Source: Temnothorax longispinosus (taxonomy: Eukaryota; Arthropoda; Insecta; Hymenoptera; Formicidae). Taken from it: 64,000 nucleotides of DNA. Position numbers and translations under genes: made by a program. The stretch lies in assembly GCF_030848805.1 (NCBI RefSeq), contig NC_092367.1, positions 11,985,591 to 12,049,590 on the forward strand. The letters run 5' to 3'. Shown in pieces: positions 33,790 through 46,023 of the stretch (within the stretch, counting starts at the first letter, position 1; the number at the start of each line of letters is the position of its first letter). The notes under the pieces were generated by a model, which saw only the letters and a list, made by a program, of their open reading frames with translations, was not told where the DNA came from and made no database searches.

Positions 33790-36700
33790 GTATCTTCACC
33801 ACCAAAACACATAGCGCAGCGGACAAAAATCGTATGGAGGATAATCAACGCGAGATAATAGATATTGATGATAACAATAATGTGGTCCTAATGTCGGGAT
33901 GCATTAATCATTTCCTAATTACAAGAAATGATCAATCTCTTCCGTACAAATCGCAAAAATTACCGCGATTAACTGAACAATTATTACATTGAAACACATA
34001 ACTATTACATTTTATCTTTCTAAACGTATAGGTTGTTTCCTAAGTAAGTACAAAAATTTGAAGCGGACATTTTTATTTTAGGAAGAAAAGCTCTTATAAA
34101 CATGCCCTAAACTGCTTTGTTTTCAAAAAACAGGATGTCAAAGTTGTAAAAAAAATATGAAAATTTGGAAAAGGTTTAAAGACATTTTTGGTACATGTCG
34201 ATTAAGAATTATTTTCCAGTATCGATTTTCCAATACCGAAACATTTATAGAGGCGTGCATTTTTGACACCCTTTATTTTGAAAACAAAGCAGTTTAGGAC
34301 ATATGTTTATAGAACCTTTTCTTCCTAAAATAAGCCATGGAATATTCCCTTCAATTTTTTTGTACTTATTAGGAAACATCCTGTATAATATGTATATTTA
34401 TAAGAATATCATAAATTTTAATTTTCATCATCCTTCGAAGAAAAAACTCGGAAATAAGTACGATTACTCTAATATTGTTGCCATATAATAGATAGAATGG
34501 AATAGGTTGGAAATTACAAAAATATTATAGGTAAATAATTCAAGTAAACTTCTATAACAAAAATAAATTGTATTATTATACAATTTTTTTATTCAATCTT
34601 TTAGACAAAGGTTAAAACGAAATAGCTTTAACCAAACATAAAACACGTAAAATTATATACTATTTTAATATACATTAGAAATTTTTTATATATATAAATA
34701 ATTATAAATTTATCCGTCTATGTTTTCTTTCTTCTGTATATTTTTTTCCTTTTGTATAATCTCTGTTTGTACACAAGAAAAATAATAATAAGAAGAATTT
34801 AAAAATAATTAAAAAGATAAAAATTATAAGCAGTAACCAATAGCATTTAGAATTTTTTTCCGTTATTCTCGGACTCAGAATTTCCATGTGCTTCGGCTTC
34901 TTCGTATGCACAGTCATTACTGATAGTATGATAACAATTATTGATGGTTATATTACTGCCTTGCACATCATTGTTAACCTAACCTCATTATCGGTTTTCA
35001 TTGTTAAACACATTCTTTTTTCTAATTTTTTCTTGCGTAATATTTTCGTTTCCTCAACAATCGTGAGGACATCGACGTATCTTCGATATCACTCATTATC
35101 TCAAGTGTCTCAAAACTACAATTATGACCACCTATAATTAAGAAGACAATTTGTACAAGACAATTCAGAAAAATTGACACAATTATTAATTATGTGTATA
35201 AATTGCATATTATATACTACGTAAATTTTATTTTGGGGAAAACTAGGTAAATTTCAGGATTATATTCTGGACCTATCAGGGTATTTAAAGCTATAGATTA
35301 TCCAATCCAGGCCCTATAGTTTTATATTTAATTTGGGAAAAATCTGTCAGTAGCAATCTAGAACCCATGTAGATTTTCCCGACTATTCTTTATCTATAAT
35401 AGGTAAAATCAAGATAAATTTCTAGGGCGTATTCTGGACCTAGATATTCCAAACTAGATTTTTCTATCCAGGCCCTATACTTAATTTCGGCAAATAGAGG
35501 CAGATTTCTACCTGGGAAATTTTAAATTTCTTGAATTTCTTAATTTCCAGGAGGTCGATTATGTATCTTGAAATGAGGTGAAAATTACAAAAGTGAGGAA
35601 ATTTACTAGAGTATCTATGATTTTATTTTGTTGTAATCTGTAATACTAGTAAATCTGTTCACTTTTAATTTTCACTTTGTTTCAATAAGATACATAGTCG
35701 ATTCTCAGAAGACAAAATACCATCGACGAGTCCGATTATTCTAAAAAAGAAAACAGTTCCCATGCATATGGAATTTTTCGATTTATGTAAAGCTCTGCCA
35801 AACGAACGTATCAAACAAAATTTTTTTTAAAATTTTTATGCAGATTTTTATTCTTGTATAAATTTCAAACAAAAAGTTATCTGGTTGTCAATTATAAAAT
35901 TATTCTAAATTGAAAAAATTAAAATCCAGGAGGAGGGGCATATGTCCTTCCTTGCCCCCACTCATGGGCGCCCATATTAAACATAATTTTTTTTAAGTAT
36001 AAGATCATCACGCAATAGAGCATTTTTTTAAAGCGTATTTTGTCGCAAATTGCATGTTGATATCATTAATAGTTTAGGAAGTATGCAGTTGAAGAGAAAA
36101 GGTTTCGAGAAAAGCACATTTAAAGTTTCAATTCTTGTTATTTATTAAATAACAATAGTATATTGTACAACTAGTGGAAAAAGTGGTCGATTCTGAATGA
36201 GTGTGAAGTTGGTCGTACGAGCGAAGCGAGTGCGACCATCACACTCATTTGGGCTCGACCACTCTTCCCACGAGTTGTTCATACTATTTTTCCTAACAAG
36301 AGCGTGAAACAGGCCGCTTTTCGCGCTTGTTTTACAATTTCATTTCTCCACTAGTTGAGAAATGGCTCCATGTTTCAACGCTTACGTCATCATTGCGAAA
36401 TGGATAGTTTTGCTCACTCAAAACAAGCGCGAAAAGCAGCCCATTTCACGCTCGCGTTAGGAAAAAGTTATTCTTAACTTACTTTTAGCTATTCGTAGGG
36501 GCATATAATAAGATTTCTGTAATAAGTACAACTTTCTCGTGCCCAAAAAATCTTCTGCATAGCTGCCTGAAGCTATAGCGTGTTGCACCTAGCCATCGGC
36601 ATCATGAATGTGGTGTGCATCTAATTTCTCACACACTATTAAATTCGTGGTATCAAATTATACACAATATGAATCATTTTTAACCATTCCTATAGGTCGT

Positions 36701-37000
36701 CACTGCTCCTACTCACCATGTCGTTAATTTAACTGAAACAATGTTAATTTAACTAAATCAAAATAGAGCTAAAATAATACTGTTTTGTGTTAAAATGGTA
36801 AATTTTGACATGCATGGTAGTTAAAAATAACAAAATGTTATTTAAGCCAAAGTATTGGTTTAAATTTAATAATATTTAATAGTGCAATGCCAATATTTAT
36901 ATAAATTATCTCCATTATTTATATTCATAATCTTTAAAATCTGTAGTAAACTTGTGCGATTGTCATTAAATATAATTGTAACAAAATATAGCGTAAAAAA

Positions 37001-37041
<41 letters not shown>

Positions 37042-40000
37042 AAATTGCAGCAAGGCAAGCTGCAATTTTTTACAATTGCTGGTATCGCTCAATCCTCGGA
37101 ATAACTATCTTCTATACAATAACATTGAGGCTTTCATTATTATTTTTATTTAAATCGCTTAAAACATTATTTCAGTATAGATCTTTGTTGCTTAATTTTA
37201 CATAAATTAACTTGATTGTATATAAAAAAAAAAATGTTTATAAAGTTTTTTTACATAGACGCTGTGCTCTGTTCAACAAGCGAAAAAAGACTGAACATTC
37301 AAATTTTTCTAGCGCTTTCGGTATAACCGTTTTTGTACTTTTACTAAAAAAAACTTTAGGACGTGTTATAAGAGTGCAATAAAAAAAATATTTCTCGCAA
37401 TAATTATTATTAATAAATGCATCAAGACACGTTGGTAACTCGCTTTGAACATAACCTGATAAAACATTTTCCATATAAATATACATAAAATATATGAAAT
37501 ATGTCCATATATATATGGTTTCTATCTTTTATATTATTTCTGTTTGTACATATAGGAAAAATAAGAAAGAAGTTTAAAACTAATTAAAAGGATAATTTTT
37601 GCATAATTGTTTCTTTTATAAAAAGTAAAGTTTGGAGAAATGAGAAAAAATTACCCATATATATAATATATAAATGTAATAATCGTGTATAGAAAATATG
37701 ATTATATATGACTATCGTGAGACAGGTTAGTTTTACCCTACTGATGACCAGTCATTGCGATAGTAATCCTGCTCAGTACGAGAGGAACCGCAGGTTCGGA
37801 AATTTGGTTCACGCACTCTGTCGAGCGGCCGGTGGTGCGAAGCTACCATCCGTGGGATTATGCCTGAACGCCTCTAAGGCCGTATCCTCTCTAGTCAAAG
37901 GTGGCAATGATATCTCTAGAAGTCTCGTGAGTCGCATAAGGCTCAAAACAATGTGACACACTTACCAGGCGGCCGGTCCCTCGCGGGTCGGTCGTCGCAC
38001 GAGCCCGGTTTGCCGTACGGCGCCTCTGAAATCAATTTTTAGCAAAATCTATTTTTCAATTTTTACCCCTTTTTTTGATTGCGTATTTTCCGATACTCTA
38101 CTACGATCATATTCTCCACAACTTCTTAATAAAAATATTATTAACTCTTACAGGTCTTTGAAAACGTTTCAACTGCTACAAAATTTTATCAAAAATAAGG
38201 GTATTCCATTTAAAAAATTGAAGGTGACTTTTACGTGACATTGAAAAATAGATTTTGCCGAAAATTGATTTCACGATTATTTGTCGCTTTCCATATAACA
38301 GTTGTCTGAAACATTTTCATCTAAAATTAAAAAAAAAAAATAAAAATTTTGGGGGATAATTGTTTAAAATGGATACCCTGTATAAACAGAGATTATACAA
38401 GCAAAAGAAAACATATACGGACAATATTTTATACATATTTATGTATAATTTTACATAAAAAATCTTTTATTACAAACTTCGTTAATTTTTTTAATTTTGA
38501 CGTGAACCTCATCAAAACAATTTTAAAAGTACATATTATGTGTTAAAATAAAAAAAGATCGATTTTTATCCTTTTATACTAGTTTAACCTCTTAATTTCG
38601 CGAGGCGATAATTATTTTTTTTTCCACGCAAACATTTCCGAACACGTGACAGATCGTCAGAATTCTCGTTAGAAAATGGATCCCGTGGTGCGAGTCTATT
38701 ATTTAAATGCGGACGCACAGCCACCGGGGGTGACGAACCCTCTTGGAGGTGGTACCCCATTAAGAACAATTCTACAGATGGTTCGAGGTGCCGAAAGATT
38801 CGTTAGGGCTCGTTAGTCTCGGGGTTTTCATCGAAGGTTATTACCCCCTAGTGCGCCGTTACAAATCTATTGGCTAATTCTCAGAGGGTGTAGCAGGTTT
38901 CGGTAATTGAGATAGTTTGCTCTCTAACCGAGATCGATCAATATCGATTGAGGTTTGCTGGATTATTATTTCGGTAATAGACTTTGCCCGACCGACCAAA
39001 TCCATTGATTGGATCAGCCAGAAAATTATAGTTATTAATATATAACAAAGAAACGCGTTGTCTCCTAGGATGTTTCTCTATAAATATGTAGTTAACGCAG
39101 TCAATAACATCCATACAGACAAAAATATATTTTATTTTTTTATATAAATAATCCAGTAACTTGAAATCCTGTCTTACGTTGAATTAACGGAAGAAAAAAT
39201 TAGTGATACAAAATTGGAGATTTCAAAATGTATAATTTATCTCGTACTACAACTTGAATTATTGCAAAGAACGTTAAAAAATATATTCTGTCGGATCAGT
39301 TAATGTCTAATAAATTATTATCTAGTCATCGGGAAATTATTCCCAAGAATATAAGTCTCACAAAAACATGTTGCAGAGGACTCGGAGGATGATTCGGCGG
39401 TCCATTCGGATTCCGAGGACACCATCGATCCTGGCAGCAGCCCCTGCACGCGTCTAGGAAGTCCACCACCGGCGCTCTCGCCGTCGCCCGGTCCGGCAAC
39501 TACGTCTGGAAAATCTTGCGGAGTGATCGCTAACAATGCACCGCCGACCGGTAGGAAACCACGGAGACGACGAACCGCATTCACTCACGCTCAGCTGGCT
39601 TACCTCGAGAGGAAGTTCCGTTGTCAGAAATATCTCAGCGTGGCGGACCGCAGCGACGTCGCCGACGCTCTATCGCTCTCGGAGACTCAAGTGAAGACTT
39701 GGTATCAAAACCGAAGGTAGAGGAAAATTTATCGTAGGACAGAGAATAAGATAAGCAGAGGTAAGAGGGACAGCTTTGCACACCACGATTTCGTTGCAGG
39801 ACGAAATGGAAGCGGCAGAATCAGCTGCGATTGGAACAGCTGCGTCATCAAGCTACCGTCGAGAAGGACCTTTTGGTACGCAGTGTGGGCCTCCATCACG
39901 GTAGCATAGACGCTTATTGTTCGCCGTACAATTCGCAATCGCAGACCAGCCATCCGCCACCACCGCCACCGCCGCCAGCACCATCCACCGCTTCCACGGC

Positions 40001-40067
40001 GGCGTTTCTTTCAACGGCGGCCGCGCTCTTCCGAAATGTCACCTACGTCCACGGCTGTCCCCTCTAA
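33720..40067 (+). CDS. NK/Bar-like homeobox transcription factor, three exons
   Basis: Joining 33720-33789, 39377-39716 and 39800-40067 gives 678 bases: 225 residues plus TAA, with every junction in phase and flanked by GT and AG. Residues 8-14 (FLIRDLL) fit the EH1 repressor motif FxIxxIL that recruits Groucho in NK-class proteins. Residues 24-60 are acidic then Ser/Pro-rich. The homeodomain spans about 85-144, with RRRRTAFTHAQLAYLERKF, YLSVADRSDVADAL and recognition helix QVKTWYQNRRTKWKRQ (Gln50, Asn51, and Tyr49 as in Bar-type factors). The tail has a proline run and ends FRNVTYVHGCPL. The closest protein I recall is Drosophila CG11085; I could not search. It should act in the nucleus as a sequence-specific regulator. 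It is the only protein-coding host gene I can support here. Confidence 0.9.
34031..34386. mobile_element. TA-flanked mariner-type MITE in intron 1
   Basis: The left end GGTTGTTTCCTAAGTAAGTA and right end reversed CAGGATGTTTCCTAATAAGT lie beside TA dinucleotides, with further inverted homology inward (AAACTGCTTTGTTTTCAAAA). This has the size and target of a Tc1/mariner-derived MITE; no coding capacity. Confidence 0.65.
34387..36162. other. Intron 1 sequence, no gene
   Basis: AT-rich. Two related segments about 176 bp apart (from about 35255 and 35437) share ATTCTGGACCTA and TCCAGGCCCTATA, a short diverged direct repeat. Confidence 0.4.
36163..36470. repeat. Dispersed double-hairpin repeat, copy 1
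   Basis: The first hairpin (36163-36285) has arms GTACAACTAGTGG and GAGTGTGA either side of CGTACGAGCGAAGCGAG. The second (about 36290-36461) has arms around GCGTGAAACAGGCCGCTTTT and its complement. The first part recurs almost identically at 58213-58397. Confidence 0.8.
36997..37038 (+). repeat. (TG)n microsatellite in intron 1
   Basis: About 20 TG units. Confidence 0.95.
37712..38026 (+). pseudogene. 28S rRNA 3'-end fragment
   Basis: GTGAGACAGGTTAGTTTTAC and AGTACGAGAGGAACCGCAGG are highly conserved parts of eukaryotic large-subunit rRNA, near the 3' end and following the sarcin-ricin loop. They are followed by GGATTATGCCTGAACGCCTC and a GC-rich tail with CGGTTTGCCGTACGGCGCC. About 315 bp is present in sense orientation within intron 1 of the homeobox gene. 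The 5' edge is abrupt in TA-rich DNA, whereas the 3' edge lies near where 28S should end. This is the shape of a 5'-truncated copy, perhaps made by a LINE reverse transcriptase, and not part of an rDNA array. Confidence 0.85.
38028..38276. mobile_element. Inverted-repeat element abutting the rRNA fragment
   Basis: TGAAATCAATTTTTAGCAAA and ATCTATTTTTCAAT at the left match, reversed, ATTGAAAAATAGAT and GCCGAAAATTGATTTCA at the right. Arms of about 38 bp; no coding capacity. Confidence 0.65.
38277..39376. other. 3' part of intron 1
   Basis: AT-rich, no gene. GGGTGACGAACCC-type GC-richer words lie near 38720. The acceptor ATGTTGCAG ends at 39376. Confidence 0.4.
39377..39716 (+). CDS. Homeobox gene coding exon 2
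   Basis: Begins with AG completing a Glu codon from exon 1, runs through the acidic and Ser/Pro-rich linker and most of the homeodomain to AACCGAAG, then donor GTAGAG. An in-frame TAA at 39352 and no in-frame ATG upstream of the homeobox show that this exon cannot carry the start codon, which supports exon 1 at 33.7 kb. A - strand open frame over the same bases is a shadow. Confidence 0.92.
39800..40067 (+). CDS. Homeobox gene coding exon 3
   Basis: After an 83-bp intron (acceptor TCGTTGCAG ending 39799), the exon completes the homeodomain with TKWKRQNQLRLEQLRHQA. It continues through a proline run and an Ala/Ser/Thr-rich region to FRNVTYVHGCPL and TAA at 40065-40067. Confidence 0.9.
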
Positions 40068-40247
40068 CACGCGTAATCTCGAAGGTCTCGAGATTGTTTC
40101 CAGAAGATCGAGAAATTTAACTCGGAGCTCCGAAGAAACATTTCGACGAACTACTTGTGCTGTGAGTGTTAACATAGTGTTTCAAAACTCTTCGATTCAT
40201 TCTTCATTATTTCAAAGTTTCTCAAAGGACGAAGGGTAACCTGATTT
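40068..40247 (+). other. Presumed 3' UTR of homeobox gene
   Basis: Follows the stop codon; no AATAAA is seen before the inverted-repeat element begins at about 40248, so the transcript may read into that element. Confidence 0.35.
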
Positions 40248-41152
40248 TGGCTGCGCTGATAGAACCTTTCTTTTTTATGCATGTTTTCTTATATTTTATA
40301 ATGTACTGAATCATTACCAAACGTTTATTTCAAGCTGATATGATGGGAAAATATAGGATGGGAAATCACATTCAAAGTAGCAGATTTGTAAAAATCTGAA
40401 TAAAAACTCAAAATTATATAACTTTTTTTTACCCTTTCTTCCTCCTCCTCCTACTACACCCCAACCCCTCTACTCTTACTTAACTTAATATCACTCATTC
40501 CAATATTAAAAAACTAGCTCAATCTATCACTCAACCTAACTTAACCTAACATAACCAAATTTACCCAAAATTGCCCCAAACTAATCCATTCCCCACTTCA
40601 TTTTTTTTCGTGTCCCTTCGTTCCCCTTCGCCTTCACCTTCTTTCTCTCTCTCTCCTTTTTTCTCACACACACATTTTCCCTCCCTACATATATATTTAT
40701 TCAAAGTGTACAAATTCGTGCGAAAATATGTCTCTCTGGAAATAATTAAGATGTATATCTTACATACATTTTTAAAAAGAATAACTCGGGGGAAAAATAG
40801 ATTTGGTCTTTGTTTGATTAATAAATGTGTAATAATTCGACATCGGAAAATAATTGAGTTATCCACCCCGCATACATTTTCGAGATATACGAAGAAAAAT
40901 GAATTTAAGATATTTAAGAAAAAAGATTGCTTTTTATTTTCTAAAACTTAGACTGACATAGACTAAGGTGCTGATTATGACGCAGAGAAAAGTTTTTGTT
41001 TGAGAAAAATTTTTACAAATTTGTTACTTTAAATGCAGTTTTCGCTATTTTTCCATCATATCAGCTTGAAATAAACGGTTTAATTGATAATGATTCAGCA
41101 TATCAAAAAATATAAGAAAACGTGCATAAGAAAGGTTCCATCAGCGCGGCCA
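40248..41152. mobile_element. TIR element with ~165-bp arms, 0.9 kb
   Basis: TGGCTGCGCTGATAGAACCT at the left and, reversed, TGGCCGCGCTGATGGAACCT at the right begin arms of about 165 bp that also share TCAAGCTGATATGATGG. The centre is pyrimidine-rich with a CA tract and AACCTAAC words. No coding capacity. Confidence 0.75.
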
Positions 41153-43456
41153 GTACTTTATAGCGAATTAGTTGGAAAGATTTGCATTAACAAATCGCTT
41201 TATACAGCAACCAATGAGTAAGAGAAACGTTTGTATATTACTGTTCTTTCCTTTTTGTTGCGTTATATCTTTCTTATAATGTTATGTTTAAAATTTGGAT
41301 ATTGATCTTGTTCAAAGGTTTTTCTGATTTAATGATAAGAGAGACAAATGAATGAGCATAAACTATAATTATCCTACGTTAATTATACATCTGCATACGG
41401 TTAAATTTCAGCCTGTTGAGTGTTACAGACACTTTTGTACTAAAAAAATTCTGTAGTCGTTTTTTCCACTTTTCCTCTTGCATACCAGCTGTTAAATGAG
41501 GATCAAATAAGGATGTAAATATGTAATTACAGAGTTTCAATAGTTTTAACAGTTTATCTTTCACATACCGAATTTAGTGAAATATTCAACATTAATATTT
41601 TACGTCTTCTTGAATGAATGGCAGAATTTCATAATCGATACTGTAATAATGTTACAACATCATTATAATATGTCACTATATGTATAGATGCGATATTAAT
41701 ATTTCATTTAGAAGATAAATGAAAAGAGCAGCTGTTTTGTCGAAAGAAAGAATATGCGCTGCAACTTGGTAATATAAATTGAAACCAGAGGTTTTATTGA
41801 CGATTAATAATTTAGTAACAAATTTTATTCGTAGATATTTTAACGTCTTAGTGTAATCTTGATGTGCGGGTGAAAGTAATATTATTAATTATATCCAATG
41901 TGCAATGTTCGAGCACGTACGCAAGGCAAGCGCTATTATCCCCAATAATTTAGTTAATTATTGTTATTCGTCGTCGATAATTTATCGAATAATTTTTCCG
42001 AAACAGAACGTTATTTGTAGATAAATAAATTATTATTAAAACCCATCAAAGCCGTTCGATATTTCATTTAACATACGCTCAGTCTTTACTCATACACGCT
42101 TGAAGCTTTTATACTTTTCGCTTCGATTAAAGCTGATCCAGACAATTTCGAAGGCAAAGCACAAAGCGTTTGGATACATTTCGTTATTATTTTACATTTT
42201 TATCCTTTTTTTGTCAGTGGATAATTTCTTGTAACTAAAATGCACACGTGGCAATGGGCACGTGGCCAAGCACGAATAATTGGTTGAAACCGATACATGT
42301 CGAGTGGTTCGACGGTGCTCGTGCGGACTGGAATTGGCTTGTGTTGCGGATCTAATTGCATGGAAACAACGAGAGAATGTGCAACAATTGATGCGATTGT
42401 CATGATGACTTTACGAAGAAGTTACTCGCACTAATAAAAAAAGCAACTACTACAAGGTATATGGATAATAATTTATTTATATTAGACAAAAATCGCTATA
42501 ATATCCGAGAAATTGAAGGAAAATGCATTCAAGAAAATCGAAGTGCTAAAAAAATTTGCATTTGTTATGTATTTCGAGCGTTAAGCAATTGCTATTACAT
42601 TTGTTTTGCAAAACTAAATAAAAAGAAGAAAATTCTGATAGATTTACGTTAAAAATAGAACACCATTTTTATGATTTAAAAAAAAAGTTCAGTTCTCAAT
42701 ATTGATTTCTTGAAAAGCCTTACGCGGTTTCAATTTATATAATTAAATTTTACATATTTTTGTAATCATATATGTTTCCTTTAAATACAATTGACAATTG
42801 ATTAAATAAATTTACATTTAATATGTTAGAATAATGTCATCTGTTATAAATAATTAAAATTGTTTTGTTTTTAAACGAAACATTGTAGAAACGAATACAT
42901 TATGGTTTCACCATTCGATTCTGTTTCTTTCCCAGGAGCAATGAGGGAAGGAAATAAGACAATAGGAAGAATACTTCCGAGTATATTCAGAATGAAATAA
43001 ACTTCGAATCGATCTCTCCATATGCTCGACGTAAAAGAAGTATGAACTTTCTACTCTGAACGTGAAATCATATGGATGATGAAGTCTCGCACTCCTCGTT
43101 TTATTCCTATACTCTATTATTTGAGCTTTATGCGATATGTGTTTTCTCAAGAAATAAAAAAAAGCCGGGATTCCACTCGTAGTTTACATTTTAGTACGAT
43201 GAATCGTATCACGGCATTAGTTTCTCAGACAATCAGCGAATTTCGATCATCGTAACTTGCGCTTAATAATCGTTCTTTCTAATATCTCGAAACATCGAAT
43301 TTTAATATTATCGAATTAAAAAACTTGGCGAATTTTTCATAAGTACAGAATTTACAACAGTTGTACAATAAAGTATATGTAAAAATTCACTTGATTAATT
43401 TCAAGTAAGAACTTCTATGATAAGAATAATATAAATTTTATAATATACATCTGTAT
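41153..43456. other. Intergenic; no gene recognised
   Basis: AT-rich single-copy-looking DNA with only short frames. Confidence 0.4.
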
Positions 43457-43600
43457 GGCCGGTATTCATAGTCTGTTCTTATTTCAAGACCGTCTTAAGT
43501 GATGTCAAGATGCTAATACGGCACTGTGATTGGTTTATGACATTTTAAGATTGTACTTAAGTTAAGACGATCTTAAATATAAGAACCTAGCTGATATTAT
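43457..43600 (+). mobile_element. MITE beginning GGCCGGTATTCATAGTC
   Basis: GGCCGGTATTCATAGTCTGT is followed by TTCTTATTTCAAGACCGTCT and, inverted, GACGATCTTAAATATAAGAA. The short element has imperfect inverted halves around CTTAAG words, and a degraded relative lies at 14240-14330. Confidence 0.6.
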
Positions 43601-44378
43601 GTATAATCACGCTTTTAAGATATAAATATCTCTAAAAAATCTTTAAAAAATCTTAAGAAATTTTTTTAAAAAATATGGAAGTTTTTATCGGAAACGCGCA
43701 TGTTAATACTTTTATCTATCTCCATAGTTCAATATGCGATCATCTTTATCAAGAGCCGAGGGGGAATTCCAACCGAGATACGTGAGGCAAGTGGCGTTCG
43801 GCCACGTGCGTATTGTATCGCGACGAATAGCCACGCACACGCGTGTGCATACGTGCGTAAGCCCATGTTGGCACTTGGGCACGTGCTTCTTATTCCTTCT
43901 TGGCTGGCTTCGTGTCTCCATAGTGCATTGTTAAATACTTCGCCGTGAGGGACGACCCCGCGTACGTGCGCGGGAAAGAAATTCTTCGGCCTGTTTCGTA
44001 TATATGCAGACTCCTTTGCATTCTCGATCGAGCGTTGCATAATCCTTTTGTTGCTCGCCAACCCCGTGAACTGTGATTATTAAACTGAACTAATAGAATA
44101 TTCATTACACGCCTCTTGTTTTTGCTACAGAACTCTTGCCAGAGACGACGAATAAGTTCCCTCATTTAGATTTTAATCCACGTACGTATAGGCGAGCCGA
44201 TAACCATTAGAGAGCGTAGGCAGATGCAAGAAACGTGAAAAAAAGCGATCCCCCCCCCCCCCGCGGGAGCTTCTAATTCTTTATAGAGCAGAAAGCAGCG
44301 AAGTAATTGCGGGAGAAAAATCTGTATATCGATTTCTCTCTCTTTCCTTGTGCCTCTTCTCTCTTGATGAAAGGCAAA
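43601..44378. other. Intergenic; no gene recognised
   Basis: A GC-richer patch (43740-43960) carries overlapping frames of no recognisable content. A run of about 15 C lies at 44250-44264. Confidence 0.4.
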
Positions 44379-45182
44379 ATAGTACAGGGAAATTAAACAA
44401 AAAAATGTCAAATCTGCGGAATAATTCACATGTAGCTAAATTTTTGCATGGACCTTTATTTTGTCGTTAAAAACAATATGTGAAAAGTCCCCATCAATGT
44501 GACCCCTGCTAAAAATTTTACAGAGGGTCAAAGGTAAAGAAAAACAGTTTTTCGCGAATATTTCTTTATTCATTAGTCCTACGGCAAAAATAGTTATTAC
44601 AAAATTTGTAGCTTATAAAATTCTCTACAAAAAATGTTCCATAAGTTTTTTTGTACAAGCAATACTTTTCACGTAATAAATTTTGCAAGGTATGCGCTGC
44701 GCGGTAAATTTACGGAGCGCGCTGACAGACGTCAAATAAATTGAAGCGTCGCACGCGCGCACAAAAAATGTCATATCTTTTGAACGAATCATCGTACAAA
44801 AATGATCGAAGAATCGTTGAAAAGCAGAAACTTTCAGCTTTTTAATGCAATTTGGTTCGTTATTCTATGATAATTTTTGAAAATTCTACGATGGTTTAAA
44901 CAAATTGTTACATGCATTTTTTGCCTTTTTTCATAAAATCAGCCACAAGTAGGTTCCAAATTGTTTAAAAAAAAAACGCCAGCAGGATATTACAGTATAT
45001 ACTTCATACTTTGACCCTACCAGAGGAAAAAAATTACAAAAATTTTTTGCTTTAAAATCAAGCTATTGACATTTTCAGTAATTTTTTTCAATTATTGTTT
45101 TTAACGACGAAATAAAGGTCCATGCAAAAATTTAGCTACATGCGAATTATTCCGCAGAAAAATCCTAATTTCCCTGTACTAA
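44379..45182. mobile_element. TIR element with ~100-bp arms, 0.8 kb
   Basis: AGTACAGGGAAATTA, TGCGGAATAATTC and AGCTAAATTTTTGCATGGAC occur at the left and in reverse at the right (45092-45182). The interior is AT-rich and non-coding. Confidence 0.7.
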
Positions 45183-45675
45183 AAGCCAGAAGTAAAAAAG
45201 GTCGGCGGCCTCGGGTCTGGAAAAGAAGGCGAGAAGGGTGATAACGGGCGATGGCCTGGCGGGGGAGCAGGAATAAGGGGGCAAAACTGAGTGTAACGAA
45301 GCTCTGACTTTTTAATTGGAATATATTCAAAAAGCGGTACGCCTTTTCACCGCGATGCGCCGTGAATACGACCTGAATCAACGCGGATTCCACCGGACTC
45401 GCTGTGGATCAACTAGAAATTTCCCGATTTCCGGAAATCGCACGGAGTGACACGGAAAAGACACAGCGTCTCATTCCCCTCCCCCTCTTTTTAATGGCGC
45501 GTCTCAATGACGATGTAAAATATGCTAAGTGAAAGCAGGGTTTTTTTAGTCTATTCGTAAATAGAGACCATTGCCTCGATAATTGCACGTTCTACAAACG
45601 TGCGTGAGTATGACGATTAATGAATCGTGTCACCAACAATTGAAAATTATACGATTTCAGAATTGAAAAAATTCA
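45183..45675. other. Intergenic; no gene recognised
   Basis: GC-richer to about 45500; no recognisable gene. Confidence 0.4.
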
Positions 45676-46023
45676 CCCGGATAACCAAATCTGTCGAGAA
45701 CAGATTTTGGAAGCTGCCTGCTTTGGATTATTGCCTGCTGCAAACTTTGTCGATAAAATGCCAGCAGAAATATAAGAATATCTACTAATAGAATATAATA
45801 GCATACTGACTGTAGAAACTGAGCAAAATCTGCCGTTTCGTAATTGTTTAAATGTTTACGCAATGATAAATCAGATAAATATACATATATACTGCTCGGT
45901 TTCTGCCGACAAAATATGAGTTTAATGCGAACACAGATGATATCGAATCTGTTACGATAGATATCTGAGCAAATCTGCTTCCATCAATCTGTTTTCGCAT
46001 CACAGGCAGTTTGCTTGCTGGAC
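45676..46023 (-). mobile_element. Intact MITE of the CCCAG(T/C)AA family, 348 bp
   Basis: Ends read CCCGGATAACCAAATCTGTC and, reversed, CCAGCAAGCAAACTGCCTG. Aligned in reverse, this copy matches the two separated halves at 14494-14665 and 16683-16927, which is how that copy was recognised as interrupted. Confidence 0.6.

Noticed and set aside
39318..39584. 88-codon - strand frame over the homeobox exon
   Set aside because: Shadow of the GC-rich linker of homeobox exon 2; the + strand has phased splice sites and a homeodomain.
40533..40556. AACCTAACTTAACCTAAC resembling insect telomere repeat (CCTAA)n
   Set aside because: Only two imperfect units inside a TIR element; not a telomeric array.
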